From positions 1-20,239 of the forward strand of contig CAMLJY010000088.1 in assembly GCA_946480465.1 (NCBI GenBank): 20,239 bases of DNA, written 5' to 3'. This document shows, piece by piece, positions 1-6,270 of the stretch; the stretch's first letter is position 1; each line of letters begins with the position of its first letter. The notes below the pieces were generated by a model that worked only from the letters and a program-made list of their open reading frames with translations, was not told the DNA's origin and made no database searches. This stretch comes from an uncultured Burkholderiales bacterium (lineage in GTDB: Bacteria; Pseudomonadota; Gammaproteobacteria; Burkholderiales; Burkholderiaceae). The position numbers and the translations under genes were made by a program.

Positions 1-2214
1 AACGTGCTGGACTTCGGGCGGGCGCTGGCGCAGCGGCTGGCGCAGGTGCGCGAGGCCTTGCCGGTGGGCGTCGCCATCGAGCAGTACGCCGACCAGCCGC
101 GGGTGGTCGCCGAGTCGGTGTGGGAGTTCGAGCGCTCGTTCCTGGAGGCCCTGGCCATCGTATTGGCCGTGTCCTTCCTGTTCCTGGGCTGGCGCACCGG
201 CATCGTGGTGGCGGCCTCGGTGCCGCTGGTGCTCGGGCTGGTGGCGGCGGTCATGTACGCCGCGGGCTGGAACCTGGACCGCATTTCGCTCGGGGCGCTG
301 ATCATCGCGCTGGGCCTGCTGGTGGACGACGCCATCATCGCGGTGGAGATGATGGTCGTGAAGCTGGAGCAGGGCTGGGACCGGCTGCGCGCCGCCACCC
401 ATGCCTACAGCTCCACCGCGTTTCCGATGCTGACCGGCACGCTGGTCACCGCGGCCGGGTTCATGCCGGTCGGCTTCGCGAAGTCCATCGCCGGCCAGTA
501 CGCGGGCGGCATCTTCTGGGTGGTCGGCCTGGCGCTGATCCTGTCCTGGGTGGTGGCCGTGGTCTTCACGCCTTATCTGGGCGTGCTGCTGCTGCCGAAA
601 AACCTGGCTGTGGGCACGCAGCACGACGTCTACGACCGGCCCGTGTACCACCGGCTGCGCCGCATCATCGACCGGGCGGTGCAACACCGCGGCTGGGTGC
701 TGGGCCTCGCCGTGATGGCATTCGTCACCGCCGGCGCCGGCATGCTGAGGGTGCAGCAGCAGTTCTTTCCCACGGCATCGCGGCCCGAACTGCTGGTGGA
801 GCTGCGGCTGCGCGAAGGCGCCTCGTTCTCGGCCACCGAGCGGCAGGTGAAGCTGCTCGAGCGCCGGCTGGCGAAGGACCCGGACATCCAGTTCTTCACC
901 GCCTACACCGGCGCCGGCACGCCGCGCTTCTACCTGTCGATCCAGCCCGAGCTGCCCAACCCCGGCTTCGCGCAGTTCGTCATCAAGACGGCTGGCATCG
1001 AGCAGCGTGAACGGGTGCGCGCCCGGCTGATGAACCTCTTCGACAAGGACGAGGCCTTTCCCGACGTCAAGGCGCGCGTGCTGCGCCTGGAGTTCGGGCC
1101 GCCGGTGGGATTTCCGGTCCAGTTCCGGGTGATCGGCCCGGACAAGGCGCAGGTGCGCGAGATCGCCTATCGCGTGCGTGACGCGGTGCGCCGGAGCCCG
1201 CTGGTGCGAGACACGCAGCTCGACTGGGACGAGCAGGTCCGCACGGTGCAGGTGCACGTCGACCAGGACAAGGCGCGGCTGCTCGGCCTGTCGACCGCGG
1301 ACATCCAGGGCCTGGTGCAGACGACGCTGGACGGCGTGCCCGTCACGCAGATCCGCCGCGGGGAAGAACTTGTCGATGTCGTCGTGCGGGCCTCGCCCGA
1401 GGAACGCCAGGGCCTGGGTCGCCTCGGCGACCTGCAGGTCTTCACGCGCAGCGGCGCGGCCGTGCCTTTGTCGCAGCTGGCCCGCATCGAGCCGGGCTTC
1501 GAGGAGCCGGTGCTGTGGCGGCGCAATCGCGACATGACGCTCACGGTGCGCAGCGATGTCGCCGACGGCGTGCAGGGGCCCTATGCCACGGCGCAGATCC
1601 GGCCGTCGCTGCAGCCCATCGTCGACAGCCTGCCGCCGGGCTACCGCATCGAGGAGGGCGGGGCGATCGAAGAGAGCGACAAGGCCAACCAGGCCCTGTT
1701 CGCGGTGTTCCCGGCCATGTTCGCCGTGATGCTGACGCTGTTGATGATCCAGCTGCAGAGCTTCTCGCGGCTGTTCATGGTGTTCCTGACCGGGCCGCTC
1801 GCGCTGATCGGCGTGGTGCCGGCGCTGCTGCTGTTCCAGGCGCCGTTCGGCTTCGTCGCGCTGCTGGGGGTGATCGCGCTGGGCGGGATGATCATGCGCA
1901 ACGCGATCATCCTGGTCGACCAGATCGACCAGGACATCGGCCGCGGCGTGGCGCCGTGGGACGCGATCGTCGACGCCACGGTGCGGCGTTCCCGCCCCGT
2001 GGTGCTGACGGCTGCCGCCGCGGTGCTGGCGATGATCCCGCTGACGCGCAGCGTGTTCTGGGGACCGATGGCGATCTCGATCATGGGCGGCCTGGTGGTG
2101 GCCACGGCGCTGACGCTGGTGTTCGTGCCCGCGCTGTACGCCACGTGGTTCCGGGTGCGGCGCGACAGCCCCGCGCCCGCGCCGGCCAACGCCGCCCTCG
2201 CCGCGAGCGCTTGA
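1..2214 (+). CDS. RND efflux transporter permease (AcrB/HAE1-like), 5' truncated
   Basis: This is the inner-membrane permease of a tripartite, proton-driven efflux pump; substrate unknown. The frame is open from base 1, so the start lies outside the window; about 737 residues are present against the usual 1,000-1,050, so roughly the first 300 are missing. A GLLVDDAII motif with the paired Asp codons at 325-330 matches the TM4 proton-relay aspartates of AcrB-type pumps. After the first hydrophobic block (about 130-600) comes a long soluble porter region (about 780-1680), then a second TM block (about 1700-2150) with the FGFVALLGVIALGG segment typical of the family. The Ala-rich C-terminus ends at TGA 2212-2214. 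A membrane-fusion protein and outer-membrane channel would be expected upstream, outside the view. The family assignment is firm; the substrate class cannot be told. Confidence 0.95.
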   Translation, partial: NVLDFGRALAQRLAQVREALPVGVAIEQYADQPRVVAESVWEFERSFLEALAIVLAVSFLFLGWRTGIVVAASVPLVLGLVAAVMYAAGWNLDRISLGALIIALGLLVDDAIIAVEMMVVKLEQGWDRLRAATHAYSSTAFPMLTGTLVTAAGFMPVGFAKSIAGQYAGGIFWVVGLALILSWVVAVVFTPYLGVLLLPKNLAVGTQHDVYDRPVYHRLRRIIDRAVQHRGWVLGLAVMAFVTAGAGMLRVQQQFFPTASRPELLVELRLREGASFSATERQVKLLERRLAKDPDIQFFTAYTGAGTPRFYLSIQPELPNPGFAQFVIKTAGIEQRERVRARLMNLFDKDEAFPDVKARVLRLEFGPPVGFPVQFRVIGPDKAQVREIAYRVRDAVRRSPLVRDTQLDWDEQVRTVQVHVDQDKARLLGLSTADIQGLVQTTLDGVPVTQIRRGEELVDVVVRASPEERQGLGRLGDLQVFTRSGAAVPLSQLARIEPGFEEPVLWRRNRDMTLTVRSDVADGVQGPYATAQIRPSLQPIVDSLPPGYRIEEGGAIEESDKANQALFAVFPAMFAVMLTLLMIQLQSFSRLFMVFLTGPLALIGVVPALLLFQAPFGFVALLGVIALGGMIMRNAIILVDQIDQDIGRGVAPWDAIVDATVRRSRPVVLTAAAAVLAMIPLTRSVFWGPMAISIMGGLVVATALTLVFVPALYATWFRVRRDSPAPAPANAALAASA

Positions 2215-2362
2215 CGACGAGCTGCGGCTCCGAGGAGCCAACGCGGCCGCGGGCCGGCCCTTGCGGCGCCGAAGCTCGTGTCCGCGCCCGCCGGCTCGAC
2301 CCTGGGGCGGGGGAACGTAGCATGCCGCCCCTGTTCGCTCACGTTGGCATCCGTTGCGCCCG

Positions 2363-2665
2363 ATGAGGCTGATCGCCGCCCTGCTCGCCATCCTCGCCGC
2401 CAGCTGCCTGGCCGGCGCGGCCTGGCTGTGGCTGGAGACGGACCGCTTCTTCCGCAGCGCCGACTACGCGCCGCATTCCGCCCATCAACCGGGCTACAGC
2501 GCAGGGGCGGTGGAGGCGGACGGCAGCGGCATCTTCCTGCCCTCGCTGCTGCTGTTCGGCCTCGGGCTGTTCCTGGCGCGCTTCGCGTGGAACCTGTGGC
2601 GGGACGAGGGCCGCCGCCGACGCGCCGCCAGGGGCCCACGGGGTGCCGGGCCACGCAGGGGCTGA
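2363..2665 (+). CDS. small two-TM hypothetical protein
   Basis: A 100-residue protein I do not recognise. It has a hydrophobic N-terminal segment (residues 2-24), a short polar loop rich in Ser, His and Tyr, a second hydrophobic segment (57-79), and a very Arg-rich tail (RRRRAARGPRGAGPRRG) that should stay cytoplasmic by the positive-inside rule. Codon third positions are almost all G or C through both TM segments, as in neighbouring genes, which supports real coding. I chose ATG 2363 over the in-frame TTG 9 bases upstream; neither has a clear Shine-Dalgarno sequence. It lies 148 bases after the RND gene on the same strand and ends 26 bases before the stop of the opposite-strand cytochrome b gene. 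It could be an accessory peptide of either, but nothing proves that. Confidence 0.65.
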   Translation: MRLIAALLAILAASCLAGAAWLWLETDRFFRSADYAPHSAHQPGYSAGAVEADGSGIFLPSLLLFGLGLFLARFAWNLWRDEGRRRRAARGPRGAGPRRG

Positions 2666-2691
2666 TCGCCGGGCGGCGCGGGGCAGGGCGT

Positions 2692-3501
2692 TCAGTCATC
2701 GTCCTCGCCGTGCCCGCCGCGTCGCTGCCGGTGCTCGGACGGGCCGCCGTGCTCGCCTCGCTCGGCGCCGGTGCTGCCCGCGCCATCCGGCAGCAGGCCG
2801 TGCGGCGACTGCCGCCACTGCCAGGCGCCGAAGGCCAGCGCGGCCAGCAGCAGGGCGAGGGCCAGCGCCCCGCGGTTCGACTTCACGAGGTCGGGTCCGG
2901 GGCCGTCCGCGGTTCCGGTGAGCATCGGCCGGGCCAGGTTGCGCCGGCGCAGCGCCGAGAGCAGGGCGAGCGCGCCCAGGTGCAGCAGCACCAGCGCGAG
3001 TGCCGCATTGGCGAAGAACTCGTGCAGCTCTTCCAGCCATTCGCCGCCCCACTCGGCATGCGTGGCGTAGCCCGAGAGTGCCAAGGGCGCCGCGGCCGCC
3101 AGCAAGCCGCCCATCGACAGGGCCAGCACGAGGGTGATGCCTTTCTGCAGCGAAAGGGCGGGCCGCGCGTCCGCGGCGAGCGCATCGCGGATCCAGGCGG
3201 GAAGCCCGGCCATGCGCCGCCACAGCAGCGACAGCCTGGCCTGCGGCGGCCCGAACAGGCCATAGAGCAGGCGGAAGGCCAGCGCGCCCGCCATCACGTA
3301 GCCGAGGGTGACGTGCAATGCCCGCCAGGACTCGGAATCGCCGCTGAGGTAGGCGCCGCTGAAGCTGGCGGCGAAGAGCCAGTGGGCCAGGCGCGTCGGC
3401 GCGTCCACCACGCGGCGCGGGCGCGAGCCGGCGCGCAGGGGCCTGTCCTCGGCGGAGCGTGCGCCGGCCGCGCCGGGCGAGACGGGTTGGGGGGTGTTCA
3501 T
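2692..3501 (-). CDS. cytochrome b561-type membrane protein
   Basis: A 269-residue di-heme cytochrome b of the bacterial cytochrome b561 / HupC-like family, which passes electrons across the inner membrane. It opens with a 35-residue cytoplasmic stretch, then VVDAPTRLAHWLF, the usual 'D-x-x-x-R-x-x-H-W' start of this family. Four well-placed histidines are candidate heme ligands: H40 and H63 in the first two helices, H160 and H174 around the fourth. TM segments fall near 38-53, 65-83, 122-145, 163-184 and 211-227. The C-terminal 30 residues are hydrophilic and rich in His, Glu, Asp and Gly, ending in EDDD. A GGAG lies about 8 bases before the ATG (3501). It is transcribed divergently from the PepSY/PhoP-like/PhoQ-like unit; cytochrome b, PepSY and a two-component system often cluster in betaproteobacteria. 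The redox partner is not visible. Confidence 0.88.
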   Translation of the reverse strand: MNTPQPVSPGAAGARSAEDRPLRAGSRPRRVVDAPTRLAHWLFAASFSGAYLSGDSESWRALHVTLGYVMAGALAFRLLYGLFGPPQARLSLLWRRMAGLPAWIRDALAADARPALSLQKGITLVLALSMGGLLAAAAPLALSGYATHAEWGGEWLEELHEFFANAALALVLLHLGALALLSALRRRNLARPMLTGTADGPGPDLVKSNRGALALALLLAALAFGAWQWRQSPHGLLPDGAGSTGAERGEHGGPSEHRQRRGGHGEDDD

Positions 3502-3679
3502 GACGGGTGCTCCGTGTCGCGCTCTTCAGTCGCGCTTGCCGCCGCGAAGGCCCGCGTGCAGGCCCGCGGGCAGGCGCAGGCCGTCGTCGTCGGGCAGCGG
3601 AATCGAAGGAGGGTGTTCATCAGGGCTTGATGCGTGTCAGGCCGTCTCCGGCATGCCAGGGCATTCTTCGCACCGGTGC

Positions 3680-3705
3680 TGAACGCCTGCTGAAGCAGGC
3701 GTTCA
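3680..3705. repeat. perfect 11-bp inverted repeat with TGAA loop
   Basis: Arms tgaacgcctgc (3680-3690) and gcaggcgttca (3695-3705) are exact reverse complements around a 4-base loop (tgaa). It lies in the divergent region between the cytochrome b gene and the PepSY gene, with no T-tract on either side, so a terminator is unlikely. The outer six bases of each arm are copies of the cgttca hexamer that repeats again at 3711, so the palindrome is probably part of a regulator-binding array. An RNA hairpin in a leader transcript is the alternative. Confidence 0.7.
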
Positions 3706-3716
3706 TCTGCCGTTCA
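3700..3716 (+). promoter_or_regulatory. PhoP-box-like direct repeat (hexamer-N5-hexamer)
   Basis: Two identical cgttca hexamers at 3700-3705 and 3711-3716 are separated by 5 bases, giving the 11-base periodicity used by OmpR/PhoB-family dimers; the enterobacterial PhoP box is (T/G)GTTTA-N5-(T/G)GTTTA. The site is 25-41 bases before the PepSY ATG and in front of the operon encoding a PhoP-like regulator. A third hexamer copy lies inverted at 3680-3685. A poor -10-like cacact (3729-3734) sits 12 bases downstream of the repeat, as at activator-dependent promoters. Autoregulation is inferred; binding is not shown. Confidence 0.55.
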
Positions 3717-3740
3717 TCGGGACCTGCCCACACTGCCCGC

Positions 3741-4070
3741 ATGCCCGCTTCGCGCTGCTTCACGCTTGCCACGCTGTTGCTGGCCGCCGCGCCCGGCTGG
3801 GCCCCGGCTGGCGAAGGACGCGACCACGACCGCGCCCGCGCCGCCGTGGCCGCCGGCGAGGTGATGCCCTTGCCGCGGCTGCTGCAGCAGGTGCAGAAGG
3901 CCTACCCGGGCCAGGTGCTGGAGGTGGAACTCGAGCGCGAACACGGGCGCTGGGCCTACGAGCTGCGCCTGCTGCAGCCCGACGGCCGGCTGCTGAAGCT
4001 GCAGGTCGATGCGCGCACCGGCGAGGTGATGGAACGGCACGCCCGGCGCGTGCCGGCCGCCGGCCGCTGA
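3741..4070 (+). CDS. periplasmic PepSY-domain protein
   Basis: A 109-residue exported protein with a single PepSY domain. The first 23 residues form a signal peptide (hydrophobic FTLATLLLAAAPGWAPA, likely cleavage after APA). The mature part has the PepSY pattern: a helix with ARAAVAAGEVMPLPRLLQQVQKAYPGQVLEVELE, followed by strands WAYELRLLQPDGRLLKLQVDARTGEV, including the classic 'Y-E-[LV]-x-[LI]-x-x-x-D-G' and 'V-D-A-x-T-G-x-[VI]' elements. Such small PepSY proteins are usually encoded beside two-component systems and may inhibit or tune the sensor in the periplasm; the exact role is not established. The gene ends 3 bases before the response-regulator ATG, so it is the first gene of a three-gene operon. 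I chose ATG 3741 because it begins the signal peptide; the longer frame upstream runs through the operator region. Confidence 0.87.
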   Translation: MPASRCFTLATLLLAAAPGWAPAGEGRDHDRARAAVAAGEVMPLPRLLQQVQKAYPGQVLEVELEREHGRWAYELRLLQPDGRLLKLQVDARTGEVMERHARRVPAAGR

Positions 4071-4073
4071 GGC

Positions 4074-4736
4074 ATGAGGCTGCTGCTGGTCGAGGACGAG
4101 CCGGCGCTGCGGGCGGTGCTGCGCGGCGTGCTGGAGCACGCCGGCTACGCGGTGGACGAGGCCGACAACGGCCGCGACGCGCTGCACCTGGGCGAGACCG
4201 AGGCTTTCGATGCGGTGGTGCTGGACCTGGGGCTGCCGGTGATGGATGGGCTGAGCGTGCTGCAGCGCTGGCGTGCGGCTGGCCGGTCCATGCCGGTGCT
4301 GATCCTGACTGCGCGCGACAGCTGGCACGACAAGGTGGGCGGCATCGACGCCGGCGCCGACGACTACCTGGCCAAGCCCTTCCATGCGGAGGAACTGCTC
4401 GCCCGGCTGCGGGCGCTGATCCGCCGCGCGCACGGGCAGGCCTCGCCGCTGCTGCAGTGCGGGCCGATCGTGCTGGACACGCGCAGCGGCCGCGTCAGCG
4501 TGCAGGGCCGGCCGGTGATGCTGACGGCCCACGAGTACCGCCTGCTGCTCCACCTGATGCATCGGCGGGGCCGCGTGGTCTCGCGCACGGAACTGTTCGA
4601 TCACCTCTACGCCGGCGAGGTCGACCGCGACTCGAACACCATCGAGGTCTTCATCGGCCGCCTGCGCAAGAAGCTGCCGGCGGACACCATCGAGACCGTG
4701 CGCGGGCTGGGCTACCGGCTCGGCCCGCCGCCGTGA
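4074..4736 (+). CDS. PhoP-like OmpR-family response regulator
   Basis: A 220-residue DNA-binding response regulator, cytoplasmic. The receiver domain (1-115) has the acidic pocket VEDE (E7, D8), phosphoacceptor D51 in VVLDLGLP, T79 in ILTAR and K101 in KPF. The segment LTARDSWHDKVGGIDAGADDYLAKPFH closely follows the enterobacterial PhoP pattern (LTAR-SW-DKV...AGADDY..KPFH), more so than QseB or PmrA. The winged-helix output domain (about 125-218) ends with IEVFIGRLRKKL and TVRGLGYRL. It sits 3 bases after the PepSY gene and overlaps the kinase gene by 4 bases (GTGA), so the three are co-translated. A PhoP-box-like repeat lies ahead of the operon. The PhoP likeness is a sequence judgement made from memory; a one-to-one ortholog claim would need a tree. 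Confidence 0.94.
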   Translation: MRLLLVEDEPALRAVLRGVLEHAGYAVDEADNGRDALHLGETEAFDAVVLDLGLPVMDGLSVLQRWRAAGRSMPVLILTARDSWHDKVGGIDAGADDYLAKPFHAEELLARLRALIRRAHGQASPLLQCGPIVLDTRSGRVSVQGRPVMLTAHEYRLLLHLMHRRGRVVSRTELFDHLYAGEVDRDSNTIEVFIGRLRKKLPADTIETVRGLGYRLGPPP

Positions 4737-6241
4737 CGCCGCTGCCCGCGCGCCCGCGCTCGCTGCGCTGGCGCCTGCTGGTGGCCACGCTGGTGGTGCA
4801 GGCGGTGGCGCTGCTGCTGTCGGGCGCCGTGCTGGCCGAGCTGTTCCGCGAGGAGGCGATGCGCCAGTTCCAGGCGACGCTCGCGGCGCAGCTCGACCAG
4901 CTGACCGCGCGCTTCGAGGTCGATGCACAGGGCCGGCCGCAGATCGACGCCGCCCGGCTCAGCGACCCCCGCTGGTCGCGGCCGTACTCCGGGCTCTATT
5001 GGCAGATCGACGCGGTCGGCGACCGCGGCCTGGAACGCGGCGTGCTGCGCTCGCGCTCGCTGTGGGACACGGCGCTGGACCCCGGGACAGGCCGCTCCGG
5101 CAACCGCGCCACCCTGGCCGGCGGCAACGTGCTCCAGGCCCCTGGCGACGCCATCGCCGATGGCGCGCTGCATGTGCACGCCATTGCAGGACCGGGCGGT
5201 GCGCGCCTGCTGGCGGTCGAGCGCACCGTGCGGCCGGCCGAGGCGGCGTCCGCTGGCGGCGGCGCCTGGCGCCTGCTGGTGGCGGCTGACCTGGGGGAGG
5301 CCGATGCGGCCACGCGGCGCTTCGGGCGCGTGCTTGCGGTGTCGCTGCTCGTCTTGTTCGTGCTGCTGGCGGCCGCTGCCGTCGCCCAGGTCGCCGTCGG
5401 CCTGGCGCCCTTGCGCGCGCTGCAGCGCGGCCTGGCGGCGCTGCGCGGCGGGGAATCCCAGCGCCTGGATGGCATCTACCCGGCCGAACTGCAGCCGCTG
5501 GTGCAGGACTTCAATGCCGTGCTCGACCGCAATGCCGAGGTCGTGGCCCGGGCGCGCACCCAGGCCGGCAACCTGGCCCATGCGCTCAAGACGCCGCTGG
5601 CCGTGCTGGCGCATCAGGCCGAGGCGGCGGCGTCCGATGGGACGGCGGCCCGGGCCCTGGCCCCGCTGGTGCGCGAGCAGGTGGCCTTGGCACGGCGGCA
5701 CGTCGACTGGCACCTGGCGCGTTCGCGGGCGGCGGCTGCCCAGGGCGTGCCGGGCATGCGCACGCCGGTGGACGCGGTGCTGCGCGGCCTGCTGCGGGTG
5801 CTGGGGCAACTGCATGCCGGGCGACCGGTGACGATCACGCTGGGCGAGGTCCCGCCAGGTGCGGTTTTCGCCGGCGAACGCGAAGACCTGCAGGAGATGC
5901 TGGGCAACCTGCTCGACAACGCCTGCCAGTGGGCGCGCTCGTGGGTCAGGGTGTCGGTGACGCGGGACGCTGCGGCGGGCCGCCTCGCCATCCGGGTGGA
6001 GGATGACGGCCCAGGCATCGAGCCCGGGCGGCGCGCCGACGTGCTGGCGCGTGGCGGGCGGCTGGACGAGTCGGCGCCGGGCAGCGGCCTGGGCCTGGCG
6101 ATCGTGCAGGAACTTGCCGGCTTGTACGGGGGCGCACTGGTGCTCGACCGGGCCGGCCCGGCAGGATTGCGGGCCGTGCTGGAGCTGCCTGGTGACGACG
6201 CGCCGGCGGCACCGCGGGAGCCCGGCGCGGGCCCGGCATGA
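4733..6241 (+). CDS. PhoQ-like sensor histidine kinase
   Basis: A 502-residue membrane sensor kinase paired with the regulator just upstream. It starts at GTG 4733, overlapping the regulator stop as GTGA; no closer start is credible and the first TM (about 13-36) follows directly. A periplasmic sensor domain (about 37-198) is bounded by a second TM (199-222). A HAMP-like linker leads to the phosphoacceptor H283 in GNLAHALKTPLAVL, which resembles the PhoQ H-box (NLTHSLKTPLAVL). The ATPase domain shows the N box NLLDNACQWA (N392, N396), G1 EDDGPGI (424-429) and G2 GSGLGLAI. It likely phosphorylates D51 of the partner. The sensor domain is not strongly acidic, unlike the Mg2+-sensing patch of enteric PhoQ, so the signal may differ. 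The stop at 6239-6241 is 29 bases from the end of the convergent glycosidase gene. Confidence 0.93.
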   Translation: MTPLPARPRSLRWRLLVATLVVQAVALLLSGAVLAELFREEAMRQFQATLAAQLDQLTARFEVDAQGRPQIDAARLSDPRWSRPYSGLYWQIDAVGDRGLERGVLRSRSLWDTALDPGTGRSGNRATLAGGNVLQAPGDAIADGALHVHAIAGPGGARLLAVERTVRPAEAASAGGGAWRLLVAADLGEADAATRRFGRVLAVSLLVLFVLLAAAAVAQVAVGLAPLRALQRGLAALRGGESQRLDGIYPAELQPLVQDFNAVLDRNAEVVARARTQAGNLAHALKTPLAVLAHQAEAAASDGTAARALAPLVREQVALARRHVDWHLARSRAAAAQGVPGMRTPVDAVLRGLLRVLGQLHAGRPVTITLGEVPPGAVFAGEREDLQEMLGNLLDNACQWARSWVRVSVTRDAAAGRLAIRVEDDGPGIEPGRRADVLARGGRLDESAPGSGLGLAIVQELAGLYGGALVLDRAGPAGLRAVLELPGDDAPAAPREPGAGPA

Positions 6242-6270
6242 CGCCGGTGCGCGGCCTGTGCCTTGGGGCT

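Noticed and set aside
2226..2239. ggctcc/ggagcc dyad after the RND stop as a terminator
   Set aside because: The loop would be only 2 bases and there is no T-tract; likely a chance dyad in GC-rich DNA.
2278..3630. 450-codon plus-strand frame across the small membrane protein and the cytochrome b gene
   Set aside because: Gln/Arg/Gly-rich sequence with no motif; the cytochrome b on the opposite strand has TM helices and heme histidines.
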